A DNA stretch of 34,643 bases from Acidobacteriota bacterium (GCA_023265155.1 JAHFUL010000016.1:1-34643); one strand, 5' to 3'. Shown: positions 1 to 7,605, counted from the first letter of the stretch. A program made the numbers and translations. The notes: generated by a model from the letters alone, not told the origin.

Positions 1-1
1 G

Positions 2-1576
2 GTCGCGCCGACTCCGGTTGCTCCGTCTCCGATCCGCGAAACGCCCCCGCCGGCTTCAGGCGTGCAAATCCCGGCGCGCGTGAGTGCTCCATCAGCGCCG
101 GCCCCGACGCAAGTAGCTCCTGTATCGATCAGTCATGGGGCCGAGCCGGTTCCTGTTGCGAAGGCCCCGTCGCCCGTTGGCGATACTCCTGCGCAGGCTC
201 CGGCGTGGCCGCCGCCGGTCCCGCCGACGGTCCGCGAAACGTCGGCGTCCGCCTGGGAAGCCGAAGCCGCTGCGAAGTTGAGCGACCTGCAGCCGGCCGC
301 CTGGCAGACACCGCCGCCGCAGGTGCGTGAACCCGTCTCGACCCCGGCGTGGCAAGCGCCTCCACCCACGCGCGTGCAGAACCTGATGCCTGCCGGGTTC
401 GACACGCCACCCGCGGCCGTTCTGCCGCTATCGAGAAACTCGATTCGTCCCGACGTGCCGCCCCCTCTGGTGGAGCAGGCGCTCTCCAATCTGGATCAGT
501 TGCTGCGTCTGGCGGCCGCCCGGGGCGCTTCGATGCTGTACTTGTCGTCGGCCTCGCGTCCGTCGGTTCGCGTGGACGGGGAAATCTACACGCTCGACGG
601 CGCACCGGTCCTTGGCCCCAACGACGTCGAATCGCTGCTGCTGACGCTGATGCCCGAGCGCAACGCCGAAGCGCTTCGCACCGGTGTCGCCAGCGAGTGG
701 ATTTGCGAGCTCCCGGAGGTCGGCCGCGTCCGCTGCCTGGGTTTCCGCGATCACCGCGGTCCGGGTGGCGTGTTCCGGATGATGCCGGTTCGGGCCATCA
801 CGGCCGAGCAGCTGGGCCTCAACCGGGAGATTCAGGCGCTCGCGATCGAGCCCGAGGGCCTCGTGCTCGTGGCGGGCCCGCGCGCGAGCGGCAAGCGCAC
901 GCTGATGTCGGCGTTCGTGGATCTCATCAACCGGACGCGCCGCGATCACATCATTTCGATCGAGAGCGAGATCAACGTCGTGCACGAGCGCAACGGCTCG
1001 CTCGTCAGCCAGCGCGAAGTACGCGGGGGGGCCGAGGAGATGTATGCGGCCGCCCGTGGCGCTCTCAGAGAAGATCCCGACGTGCTGGTGCTGGAGGATG
1101 TGCGGACGGCTGCGATGATGAACCTGGCGCTCGAAGCGGCGACCTCGGGCCATCTCGTCATCGGCGGTTTCCCGGCGCACAACGCGAGCGGCGCCGTCGA
1201 TCGCATCATCGATTTGTATCCGCCGGAGTACCGGCGTCAGGTGCAGATCTCCCTCGCCCAGAATCTTCGCGGCGTCGTCTCGCAGGTGCTGCTGCGCAAG
1301 CGGGGGGGCGGTCGACTCGCGGCGAGGGAAGTGCTGCTGAACACACCCGCGGTGGCCAGCGTGCTCGCCGAAGGCCGGACATCACAGTTGCCGCTGGCGA
1401 TCGAAGGCGGTCGCAAGGTGGGCATGATGCCGCTGAACGACGCGCTCGTCGGTTACGTCCAGTCCGGCGCGGTCGATGTCCAGGAGGCCTACCGCCGGTC
1501 GGCAGATCGGGCCGGGTTCCTCGCGCTGCTGAAACGGCAGGGCGTCGACACCTCCGCGGTGGAGCGACTGGCCTAG
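2..1576 (+). CDS. PilT/PilU-like type IV pilus ATPase, degenerate motifs, 5' end outside window
   Basis: The frame is open from base 2, upstream of the GTG used in the ORF track, so the true start lies outside the window. About 135 visible N-terminal residues are Pro/Ala-rich and probably disordered. From about residue 140 (track numbering) the protein follows PilT secretion ATPases: an N-terminal PAS-like half, then the RecA-like core with matches such as SLVSQREV, ALREDPDVLVL, TSGHLVIGG and VDRIID. The catalytic boxes deviate. The Walker A is GPRASGKRT where PilT has GPTGSGKST. The Asp box reads ESEIN instead of EDPIE. The Walker B segment reads VLEDVRT where PilT has VGEMRD. True PilT powers pilus retraction; this copy may be a regulatory or weakly active paralogue. 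Its TAG stop overlaps the convergent gene's stop in a shared CTAG. Family is confident, activity is not. Confidence 0.85.
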   Translation, partial: VAPTPVAPSPIRETPPPASGVQIPARVSAPSAPAPTQVAPVSISHGAEPVPVAKAPSPVGDTPAQAPAWPPPVPPTVRETSASAWEAEAAAKLSDLQPAAWQTPPPQVREPVSTPAWQAPPPTRVQNLMPAGFDTPPAAVLPLSRNSIRPDVPPPLVEQALSNLDQLLRLAAARGASMLYLSSASRPSVRVDGEIYTLDGAPVLGPNDVESLLLTLMPERNAEALRTGVASEWICELPEVGRVRCLGFRDHRGPGGVFRMMPVRAITAEQLGLNREIQALAIEPEGLVLVAGPRASGKRTLMSAFVDLINRTRRDHIISIESEINVVHERNGSLVSQREVRGGAEEMYAAARGALREDPDVLVLEDVRTAAMMNLALEAATSGHLVIGGFPAHNASGAVDRIIDLYPPEYRRQVQISLAQNLRGVVSQVLLRKRGGGRLAAREVLLNTPAVASVLAEGRTSQLPLAIEGGRKVGMMPLNDALVGYVQSGAVDVQEAYRRSADRAGFLALLKRQGVDTSAVERLA

Positions 1577-1998
1577 CGAACGACGAAGGGCTCGAGCTCC
1601 GTCAACAGGAAATTCAGGACGTCTTCTTCGGTGAGCTCCGGAATGGGTTGTGTCCCGAGCCGGCGCTCGGACTCCACCACCCTCCGGCCACGCGCGAGCC
1701 TGGTCGCGCCCATCACGCTCGGGTGCCCGCCGCTCGTGTCCAGTGACAACTCGATGTAGTCGTCGGCGCGCGCCTCGGACATGAGCCGCACGCTCTCGCT
1801 CGGCGTGAAGACGCGAAACGCGTAGCCCTCCGTCCTGAGGACATTCGCGACCTGGCGGAAGACCGGGACCGCGACGCGCTCGAGGAAGAGGGCGTACTCG
1901 CGAGCCGCTTCGTCATGCCGCGCGCGCCGCCCGGCGGCCTCGCGCCTGGCCCGCTCGATCGTCTGGGTGAGCCGCCTTCGCACGTCCGAGATTTCCAT
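1573..1998 (-). CDS. Small hypothetical protein, 141 aa
   Basis: I do not recognise a named family. The N-terminal third is highly charged and predicted helical (Arg/Glu-rich, residues 1-45), followed by a compact alpha/beta-looking region and an acidic C-terminus with ELTEEDVLNFLLTELEPF. No signal peptide or membrane segment is visible, so it is probably cytosolic. The ATG abuts the TAA stop of the upstream CoA-transferase directly (TAAATG on the minus strand), so the two are probably co-translated. The 3' end shares the palindromic CTAG with the convergent PilT-like gene. Coding potential is supported by the tight packing and by the lack of any better ORF here. Confidence 0.7.
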   Translation of the reverse strand: MEISDVRRRLTQTIERARREAAGRRARHDEAAREYALFLERVAVPVFRQVANVLRTEGYAFRVFTPSESVRLMSEARADDYIELSLDTSGGHPSVMGATRLARGRRVVESERRLGTQPIPELTEEDVLNFLLTELEPFVVR

Positions 1999-3177
1999 TT
2001 ACACGATCCCTTTCCCCCGCAGCACCTCGACGTCGCTCCCCGCGATACCGAGATCGCGCGTCAACACAGACTCCGTGTGCTGGCCGAGAGTTGGCGGCGC
2101 CGTGCGAATGCCCCCGGGCGTGTGCGACAGCTTCAACGGCGTACCCAGGACTCGCGTGAGCCCAATCGTGGCGTGCGCGACGTCGTGGACCATCTCGCGA
2201 GCGCCAACCTGAGGGTCGGCGAACAACTCTTCCAGATCGCGAACCGAGCCGCAGGGCACACCGGCAGCGGTGAGTCGTTCGATCCAGTATCCACGCGACT
2301 TGGTCCGCAGACGCTCGTCCAGAATGGGCCTGAGCTCGGCGTACAGTGTGATTCGCTGCCGGTTGGTCGCAAAACGGTCCTCCTCGGCGAGCTCCGCGAC
2401 GCGGCAGAAGCGCTTCCATTGATCGTCATTCCCGACGGCGAGCACGAACTCGCCGTCGAATGCACTGAACGTTTCATATGGCACGATCGTCGGGTGACGA
2501 TTCCCCATGCGTGACGGTGCAGTACCGGTGGCGAAATAAATCCCCGCCTGATAGGTGAGCAGCGCGGCCACCGAATCCAGCATGCCGATATCCACTGCCT
2601 GCCCGCGTCCCGTCCGCTCCCGCGCGAACAGCGCCAGAGCAACGCCTTGCGCGGCAAACATGCCGGAGGCGATGTCGGCGATGGCCACGCCCAGCCGGAA
2701 CGGGGGGCCGTTCGCCGCACCGGTCATGCTCATGAGCCCGCCTTCAGCCTGCATGACCGCGTCGTATCCGGCTTCCTGACTGCGCGGGCCCGTCTGCCCG
2801 AATCCCGAGATCGAGCAGTACACGAGCCGCGGATGATCGGCCGCGAGCGACGCGTAGTCCAGGTTCAGCTTTCCCAGCGTGCCAGGCCTGAAATTCTCGA
2901 CCAGGACATCTGCCTTTGCGATGAGCCGATCCAGGACGGCGCGCCCTTCGGGTCGTTTGAAATTCAGCGTGACGCTTTCCTTGTTGCGATTGATGCTCAG
3001 GAAGTACGCGCTCTCGCCCTCGAGAAATGGCGGGCCCCACCCGCGCGTATCGTCGCCCTTCCCGGGCTGTTCGATCTTGATGACCCGTGCGCCCATGTCG
3101 GCGAGGAGCATCGTGCAGTACGGGCCGGAGAGCACCCGAGTGAGGTCGAGCACCGTGATTGCGTCAAGGGGCGCCAT
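1999..3177 (-). CDS. Class III CoA-transferase (CaiB/BaiF family)
   Basis: This enzyme family moves CoA between carboxylic acids through an aspartyl-CoA intermediate; the substrate here cannot be read from sequence. From the chosen ATG (residue 29 of the track ORF) the protein is 392 aa, normal for the family, and opens with PLDAITVLDLTRVLSGPY, the typical family N-terminus. Further matches are MGARVIKIEQPGKGDDTR, VLVENFRPG and SISGFGQTGP. The probable catalytic Asp is about residue 168 in GVAIADIASG. The longer track start adds an Arg-rich leader with no homology and runs into the divergent promoter region, so I reject it. The stop codon directly abuts the start of the 141-aa gene. Formyl-CoA, succinyl-CoA or acyl-CoA racemase-type activity are all possible. 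Confidence 0.9.
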   Translation of the reverse strand: MAPLDAITVLDLTRVLSGPYCTMLLADMGARVIKIEQPGKGDDTRGWGPPFLEGESAYFLSINRNKESVTLNFKRPEGRAVLDRLIAKADVLVENFRPGTLGKLNLDYASLAADHPRLVYCSISGFGQTGPRSQEAGYDAVMQAEGGLMSMTGAANGPPFRLGVAIADIASGMFAAQGVALALFARERTGRGQAVDIGMLDSVAALLTYQAGIYFATGTAPSRMGNRHPTIVPYETFSAFDGEFVLAVGNDDQWKRFCRVAELAEEDRFATNRQRITLYAELRPILDERLRTKSRGYWIERLTAAGVPCGSVRDLEELFADPQVGAREMVHDVAHATIGLTRVLGTPLKLSHTPGGIRTAPPTLGQHTESVLTRDLGIAGSDVEVLRGKGIV

Positions 3178-3218
3178 GGGATTGACATCGGGCCGACAGT
3201 CGCGCCGCGCGAATCTAC

Positions 3219-3240
3219 TATACTCATCACTTGGTGATGA
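3219..3240 (+). promoter_or_regulatory. -10-like box with perfect 7-bp inverted repeat (candidate operator)
   Basis: In the divergent gap between the CoA-transferase and the FGE-like gene, TATACT (3219-3224) is followed at once by TCATCAC-TTG-GTGATGA (3224-3240), a perfect inverted repeat with 7-bp arms. A dimeric repressor bound there would cover the transcription start. A TTGACA lies at 3182-3187, but its 31-bp distance is too long for a standard promoter, so the -35 is uncertain. No regulator gene is adjacent. Confidence 0.4.
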
Positions 3241-4116
3241 ATGTCGATGAATGTCGACCAACGCCGAGCCGGTCGGGCCCCGTCAGCGATGCCGGTCCTG
3301 ACGGCGGCGCTGGCGTTGGCGGGCGACACCATGACGCGTGTCGCGGCTGATCTGGCGCGCATTCCGGCGGGGGAATTCCTCTTGGGCGCTTCCGACGCCG
3401 AAGCCGACGAGCGTCCCATTCACCGCGTGTTCGTCAGCGAGTTCTTCATCGGCCGTTTCCCGGTCACCAACGGCGAGTACGCGCGATTCGTGCGGGCCAC
3501 GGGACACCGGCCGCCGGCGGTTCGCGCGCTTCCAATGATTGCCAGCGCCGGGCAGGACGCGACGTTCAAGGAGCTCGCCGCCCAGTACGTCTGGACGGGC
3601 ATCGAGCCGCGGCCCGGCCGCGGCGGCCATCCCGTCGTCCTGGTCACCTACGAAGATGCAGAGGCCTATTGCGCGTGGATGTCGCAGACGCTCGGTCGTC
3701 TCGTTCGAATGCCCACCGAGGCGGAATGGGAGAAGGCGGCGCGCGGCGGCGTGGACGGTTGCCGATATCCGTGGGGCGACGAGATCGACCAGTCGCGCGC
3801 CAACTATCTCGTCGATCCGTCGCTGAAGAATCAGCGCGGCACCGCGCCCACCGGCACGTACGCGCCCAACGCCTACGGTCTGTGTGACATGGCCGGTAAC
3901 GTGTGGGAGTGGGTGTCCGACTGGTACGGGTCCGAGTACTACGCCGCGGGCGACGCGCGGAATCCGCAAGGACCCCGGGACGGCGCCATGCGAATCGTTC
4001 GAGGCGGCTCGTGGGTGAACGAGGATGTGCGGGCGCTGCGGTGCAGTTGCCGCCATCCGGTGCCGCCCGATACATACGCGTACAGCATAGGGTTTCGCAT
4101 CGTATGCGCAGCATGA
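3241..4116 (+). CDS. FGE-sulfatase-fold protein (SUMF1-like), probably not a true formylglycine enzyme
   Basis: The protein has the formylglycine-generating-enzyme fold: IPAGEFLLGAS, PIHRVFVSEFFIGRFPVTNGEYARF, RMPTEAEWEKAARGG, YPWGD, NAYGLCDMAGNVWEWVSDWY and MRIVRGGSW, ending in SIGFRIV. True FGEs convert a sulfatase Cys to formylglycine using a Cys pair near the C-terminus. Here that stretch reads RALRCSCRHPVPP and lacks the usual spacing, so I expect a non-FGE paralogue (ligand-binding or another oxidative role). The start is uncertain. The ATG at 3241 directly follows the operator-like palindrome, and 3331 (MTRVAADLARIPAGEF) matches usual family starts better. It overlaps the downstream SIMPL gene and is probably co-transcribed with it. 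Confidence 0.85.
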   Translation: MSMNVDQRRAGRAPSAMPVLTAALALAGDTMTRVAADLARIPAGEFLLGASDAEADERPIHRVFVSEFFIGRFPVTNGEYARFVRATGHRPPAVRALPMIASAGQDATFKELAAQYVWTGIEPRPGRGGHPVVLVTYEDAEAYCAWMSQTLGRLVRMPTEAEWEKAARGGVDGCRYPWGDEIDQSRANYLVDPSLKNQRGTAPTGTYAPNAYGLCDMAGNVWEWVSDWYGSEYYAAGDARNPQGPRDGAMRIVRGGSWVNEDVRALRCSCRHPVPPDTYAYSIGFRIVCAA

Positions 4117-4829
4117 TCTTCCCCGTCATCGTCTTCATGGCTGGCCTGACGTTGGCCGCTGCTCAGGATCCGGCGACGCCGCAGCCTGCCGCAATCGTCA
4201 CCGGCGGAGAAGCCCTGGTGAGCCGCGCACCCGATCAGGCGTTTGTGACCGTCGCCGTCGAATCGCGCGCCAGGAGCCCGCGTGATGCGCAGGCGCAAAA
4301 CGCGGCAGCGATGACCGCGGTGCAGCAGCGCATCACGGCGTTGGTGTCGGGTGCGGCGCCGGTCGTGACGAAAGATGCACTGCGGACCGAGGGGTACACG
4401 ATTCAGCAGGAATTCGACTTCGTGAACGGCCGCCGGGTGCCGCGCGAATACGTCGCGCGAAACGGACTGGAGGTTCGGCTGGACGTGGTGGAGCGCGTCG
4501 GCGATGTGATCGACGCAGCCGTGCAGGCAGGCGCCACCTCGGTGAGCAACATCAGATTCGACCTGAAGGATCGCGCTGGCGCGGAACGCGAGGCGCTGCG
4601 GCTGGCGGTGGTCGATGCCCGCGGGCGCGCCGATGCGGCAGCCGCCGGCGTCGGACGGACCGTGGACCGCGTGCTCAAAATCGAAGACCATCGCCAGCCA
4701 CCTCCCATCCCACGACCGGTGATGATGGACTTTGCGCGAACCGCTGCTGCCGCCACGGTCGACACACCCGTGGAGCCAGGCACGATCGAGATCCGCGCCC
4801 AGGTGACGCTGACCGTGACGCTGAAGTAG
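4104..4829 (+). CDS. SIMPL (DUF541) domain secreted protein
   Basis: The protein is 241 aa with an N-terminal signal peptide (MIFPVIVFMAGLTLAAAQ) and probable cleavage near AAA-QD, so it should be periplasmic or surface-located. The body matches SIMPL/DUF541 proteins: ITGGEA-like start, VESRARSPRDAQAQNAAAM, LRTEGYTIQQEF, YVARNGLEVRL, ATSVSNIRFDLKD and IEIRAQVTLTVTL at the end. Biochemical function is unknown; family members are linked to stress resistance and membrane or protein association. The start may be 4104 or 4113. The latter gives an ATGA 4-bp overlap with the FGE-like gene, and both imply translational coupling. The TAG stop lies inside the first GTAGG unit of the downstream repeat cluster. 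Confidence 0.85.
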   Translation: MRSMIFPVIVFMAGLTLAAAQDPATPQPAAIVTGGEALVSRAPDQAFVTVAVESRARSPRDAQAQNAAAMTAVQQRITALVSGAAPVVTKDALRTEGYTIQQEFDFVNGRRVPREYVARNGLEVRLDVVERVGDVIDAAVQAGATSVSNIRFDLKDRAGAEREALRLAVVDARGRADAAAAGVGRTVDRVLKIEDHRQPPPIPRPVMMDFARTAAAATVDTPVEPGTIEIRAQVTLTVTLK

Positions 4830-4891
4830 GCCCGAGTTTGCAGGCCCGAGCTGTAGGCCCGAGCTGTAGGCCCGAGCTGTAGGTCCGAGCT
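4826..4891 (+). repeat. Tandem half-hairpin repeat units (GTAGGCCCGAGCT type)
   Basis: Five imperfect copies of a 13-bp unit, consensus GTAGGCCCGAGCT, stand head to tail. Each is the left half of the hairpin that follows. The first copy supplies the stop codon of the SIMPL gene. Confidence 0.85.
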
Positions 4892-4915
4892 GTAGGCCCG
4901 AGCTTTAGCTCGGGC
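4892..4915 (+). repeat. GTAG-headed hairpin repeat
   Basis: GTAGG, then arms CCCGAGCT and AGCTCGGG separated by TT. This is the complete version of the half-units immediately before it. It may also act as a weak RNA stem at the end of the FGE/SIMPL transcript, although no U-tract follows. Confidence 0.8.
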
Positions 4916-4944
4916 GGCTGAGGCTGAGCGATTGGCGATGACTC

Positions 4945-5036
4945 GCCCGACCTCAAGGTCGGGCCTACGATCGGATGTGCCCGACCTCAAGGTCGGGCCT
5001 ACGATCGGATGCGCCCGACCTCAAGGTCGGGCCTAC
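4945..5036 (-). repeat. Three direct copies of a hairpin repeat, 34-bp period, inverted orientation
   Basis: CCCGACCT-CA-AGGTCGGG stems followed by CCTAC (GTAGG on the minus strand) begin at 4945, 4979 and 5013, exactly 34 bp apart with near-identical 10-bp spacers. They face the opposite way to the preceding cluster. The last copy ends 4 bases before the ATG of the DNA glycosylase gene, leaving no room for a normal Shine-Dalgarno sequence. Confidence 0.9.
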
Positions 5037-5040
5037 ACTC

Positions 5041-5694
5041 ATGACCCCAGAAGATTACGCCCGCGCGCGCCGCCTCCTGATGCGGCGCGATCCGATCCTC
5101 GGCGCCGCGATCAAGCGTATCGGCCCTTGCGGTATGGCAGAACGCCAGCACGCGGATCACCTCAGCGCGCTCACTCGCTCGATTGTCAGCCAGCAGTTGT
5201 CGACGAAAGCCGCCGCGACGATCTTCCGGCGATTCGCCGCGCTCTTTCCCGACAACGCCGTCACGAGCGCGCACGCCATCGCGCGCTTCGACGATGCGAC
5301 GCTGCGCGGCGTGGGATTGAGCGGTCAGAAGGTCGGCTATCTTCGCGATCTCTCCGCACGGATCATCGACGGCCGTCTGGAGCTCGATGCGCTCGACCGT
5401 CTTCCCGATGAAGAGGCAATTGATCGGCTGACATCAGTCAAGGGGTTTGGACGCTGGACCGCGGAGATGTTCCTGATGTTCCGGCTTCATCGGCCTGACG
5501 TGCTGCCCGTCGGCGACCTGGGCATCGTCAAGGCGGTGCAGCAACTCTATCGCCTCAGGAAAAGACCCGACGCGAAGCGGCTCCTGAAAATCGGCGAACC
5601 CTGGCGCCCGTACCGATCGGTCGCCTGCTGGTACCTCTGGCAGACACTTCACCAGCCGGCGCCCTCGCCAACGATCAACCGCACGAAGAAGTAG
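5041..5694 (+). CDS. DNA-3-methyladenine glycosylase II family (AlkA-like, HhH-GPD)
   Basis: This is a base-excision repair enzyme that removes alkylated bases from DNA. It has 217 aa and the HhH-GPD architecture: SIVSQQLSTKAAATI (residues 48-62), GLSGQKVGYLRDL, helix-hairpin-helix VKGFGRWTAEM (133-143) and the catalytic Asp at about 159 in LPVGDLGI. Later LKIGEPWRPYRSVACWYLW is the typical C-terminal signature. It lacks the E. coli AlkA N-terminal domain, as in short bacterial or yeast Mag-type enzymes. I chose ATG 5041; the track start at 4975 reads through the hairpin repeats. There is no recognisable Shine-Dalgarno because the repeat array abuts the start. Confidence 0.93.
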   Translation: MTPEDYARARRLLMRRDPILGAAIKRIGPCGMAERQHADHLSALTRSIVSQQLSTKAAATIFRRFAALFPDNAVTSAHAIARFDDATLRGVGLSGQKVGYLRDLSARIIDGRLELDALDRLPDEEAIDRLTSVKGFGRWTAEMFLMFRLHRPDVLPVGDLGIVKAVQQLYRLRKRPDAKRLLKIGEPWRPYRSVACWYLWQTLHQPAPSPTINRTKK

Positions 5695-5728
5695 TCGTCG
5701 AAGTAGTAGTCGGAGGGAAGCAGGACTC

Positions 5729-5753
5729 GTAGCGCAGACCTTCCAGTCTCCGC
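5729..5753 (+). repeat. Imperfect GTAG-headed hairpin repeat
   Basis: GTAGCGCAGACC, a CTTCCAG-like centre and TCTCCGC resemble the hairpin family, but the arms pair poorly (AGAC/GTCT core only). It lies in the 170-base gap after the glycosylase gene; the gap otherwise holds the next hairpin and no gene. Confidence 0.5.
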
Positions 5754-5824
5754 TCGCAACCCGGATCCGCGAGCTATGGCTAGGCTCGCCGACGCGTTGC
5801 GAAGGCGGCAGGCCTGCCGGGTCA

Positions 5825-5848
5825 GCAGGACTAAAAGTCCTGCGCTAC
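5825..5848 (-). repeat. GTAG-headed hairpin repeat (GCAGGACT type)
   Basis: On the minus strand it reads GTAGC, then arms GCAGGACT and AGTCCTGC around TTT, a perfect 8-bp stem. It has almost the same sequence as the repeat inside hscA at 15078. It lies 16 bases beyond the stop codon of the dienelactone-hydrolase-like gene and could help end that transcript. Confidence 0.8.
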
Positions 5849-5864
5849 GAGCACATCGACCGTC

Positions 5865-6761
5865 TCAGGCCTTTACGTACTTGGCGAACCAATCCAACGT
5901 GCGTTGCCAGGCCTGCTTCGCAGCGGCCTCGTCGTACCGCGGCGTCGTGTCGTTGTGGAAGCCGTGGTTGGCCTTGGGATACACGTATCCCTCGTGCGGG
6001 ATGTTGTTGGCCTTCAGAGCCTCCTCGTACGCCGGCCATCTCCCGGCCAGGGCCGTATCCAGCTCGCCGTGGTGGGCCAGAACCGCCGCCTTGATCTTGG
6101 GCACGTCCGCGGCCGCCGGCGCGGCGCCGTAGAAGGGAACAGCTGCTGCGAGGTCGGGCATTCGGACTGCCAGCGTGTTCGCGATGCCGCCGCCGAAACA
6201 GAACCCCACCACGCCGAGCTTGCCCGTCGCATCGGGACGCGATTTCAGCCAGGTGGCAGCGGCGACGAAATCCTCCGTCATCTTGGGGCGATCCACCGTG
6301 CCGAACAGCTGGACGCCTTTCTCTTCGTCGCCCGGATATCCACCGACGGACGTGAGCCCGTCCGGCGCGAACGCCATGTAGCCGGCCGTGCCGAGGCGGC
6401 GGGCGACGTCTTCGATGTATGGGTTGAGGCCGCGGTTCTCGTGGACGACGAGGATAGCCGGGTATTTCCCGCCTGCACCAGCCGCCGCGGGTCGCACGAG
6501 GTAGCCCTTGATCGAGCCATTGCCCTGGGGCGACGCTACGGTCGCTGCTTCAGTCCGGATTCGGGCGTCATCCTTCGGGACCTGCTGCGCCCAGGCGAAG
6601 TTGGGCTTGAGCATCTCGAACAGCGCCGCCGTGGTCAGTCCGCCAACGGCGAACTTGTTCGCCCGCTGCAAGAACGTGCGCCGATCGATGTCGCCGTGAA
6701 CGTACTCGTGGAAGATATCCAGGAGTTCCTGCGGAAAGTCGGAGGCCTTCTTTCGCTCCAT
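5865..6761 (-). CDS. Dienelactone hydrolase family protein with Tat signal
   Basis: An alpha/beta-hydrolase of 298 aa. The N-terminus carries DRRTFLQRANKFAVGG (residues 26-41), a twin-arginine export signal followed by a hydrophobic stretch, so it is probably folded in the cytoplasm and exported. Catalytic triad candidates are Cys188 (GFCFGGG), Asp235 (HGELDT) and His266 (NHGFHND). VVHENRGLNPYIEDVARR and APDGLTSVGGYPGD are typical of the family. The natural substrate is unknown; dienelactones or other lactones and esters are plausible. I chose ATG 6761 because AAGGAG lies at the right distance and the track extension to 7445 reads antisense through the next gene. It is probably a separate unit from the methyltransferase gene upstream (110-base gap). 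Confidence 0.92.
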   Translation of the reverse strand: MERKKASDFPQELLDIFHEYVHGDIDRRTFLQRANKFAVGGLTTAALFEMLKPNFAWAQQVPKDDARIRTEAATVASPQGNGSIKGYLVRPAAAGAGGKYPAILVVHENRGLNPYIEDVARRLGTAGYMAFAPDGLTSVGGYPGDEEKGVQLFGTVDRPKMTEDFVAAATWLKSRPDATGKLGVVGFCFGGGIANTLAVRMPDLAAAVPFYGAAPAAADVPKIKAAVLAHHGELDTALAGRWPAYEEALKANNIPHEGYVYPKANHGFHNDTTPRYDEAAAKQAWQRTLDWFAKYVKA

Positions 6762-6871
6762 CGCTGACTCCTTCCGGATTATGAGAACCGAGCTGACCGG
6801 AATGCGGTCCGGCTGCGGGCGAGAATAGCAAAGATCTGCCGACTCTGCGATCTTTGGGTTGCCGATTAAAA

Positions 6872-7495
6872 TTAAATGCTGTGCTTGGCCCAGAGGAGCA
6901 GATAGCCCAGGGCAATCGCGATGAGCGTCCCTCGCTCGCTGAAGAGCGTCTCGCGCCAGGAGAACGTCGCCGCGTCTTCTGGATGAGTTGGCGAGATTGC
7001 GGAAGGTATCCAGCGCGGCACTTGCGCGACATAGGCGCGGTAGCGTTCCCCGAGCCGTGCGTCGAGGAGGTCTTCTTCCCATCGGACGATGGCGTGATAG
7101 ATGAGGGCGAGGAGCAATATAACCACAGGCGCCATCCACGGGAGACCGGCGGACAGGCTGAAGCCTGCCCATAGCGCGATGTTGCCGAGGTACAACGGGT
7201 TGCGAACGATCGCGAACGGGCCGGTGGACACCAGAGGTCCAAGGCGGTCGCTCCGCGTCCTGGAGATCACACCGATCTGACGCACCGCCCAGAGCCTGAT
7301 GAGCTCGCCAAGGGCGGTCAGAACAACGCCGGGCCACAGACGCCAGGCGGGGCTGGACGCTGGAACGATCAGAAGCGCGAGGGCGATCGGGAGCGGCAGC
7401 GAGGTCCGCCAAGTGAACAGCCATCCACCAACCCTCGCCAGCCAATCTGGATCTCGCTGGCGTGTCTGGGGTTGTGGCGCGGGCCCTGGGGTCAT
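6872..7495 (-). CDS. ICMT-like integral membrane methyltransferase
   Basis: Isoprenylcysteine carboxyl methyltransferase / phospholipid methyltransferase (PEMT)-like protein, 207 aa from the chosen ATG. Hydrophobic segments include LPLPIALALLIVPA, LWPGVVLTALGELIRLWAV, NIALWAGFSLSA and PWMAPVVILLLALIYHAIV, plus one at the C-terminus. The SAM-binding signature is present: GPFAIVRNPLYLGN, then RWEEDLLDARLGERYRAY. The substrate is not deducible. A longer start (7552) would add 19 residues towards the divergent cysM promoter; I prefer MTPGPAP because the segment before it looks non-coding, but this is uncertain. Confidence 0.83.
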   Translation of the reverse strand: MTPGPAPQPQTRQRDPDWLARVGGWLFTWRTSLPLPIALALLIVPASSPAWRLWPGVVLTALGELIRLWAVRQIGVISRTRSDRLGPLVSTGPFAIVRNPLYLGNIALWAGFSLSAGLPWMAPVVILLLALIYHAIVRWEEDLLDARLGERYRAYVAQVPRWIPSAISPTHPEDAATFSWRETLFSERGTLIAIALGYLLLWAKHSI

Positions 7496-7571
7496 TCGGC
7501 TTTCAGCATACAGCGAGAGGTAGACTCCCGACTGCTGGGACGTGAGCATCAAACGCCGACCAGCGGCTCTT

Positions 7572-7602
7572 TTGACGGTGTAGTACCGATCGTTGCTATA
7601 AT
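7572..7602 (+). promoter_or_regulatory. Sigma-70-type promoter of the cysM operon
   Basis: TTGACG (7572-7577), a 19-bp spacer and a perfect TATAAT (7597-7602) lie 26 bases before the cysM start. The spacer is slightly long, which often goes with activator or repressor control. Confidence 0.7.
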
Positions 7603-7605
7603 TCG

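Noticed and set aside
349-1746. 465-aa plus-strand ORF overlapping the PilT-like gene
   Set aside because: Arg/Gly-rich out-of-frame shadow typical of high-GC DNA; the PilT frame has clear homology.
3182-3224. TTGACA paired with TATACT as a promoter for the FGE-like gene
   Set aside because: The spacing is 31 bp, far from the 16-19 bp needed.
4945-5036. Regular 34-bp-period repeats resembling a short CRISPR array
   Set aside because: The 10-bp spacers are nearly identical and too short, no cas genes are nearby, and the unit is the dispersed hairpin repeat.
6568-7445. N-terminal extensions of the dienelactone hydrolase ORF (to 7445) and the frame shadow 6568-7242
   Set aside because: They read across the intergenic gap and antisense or out of frame to the methyltransferase gene; a Shine-Dalgarno and Tat signal fix the start at 6761.
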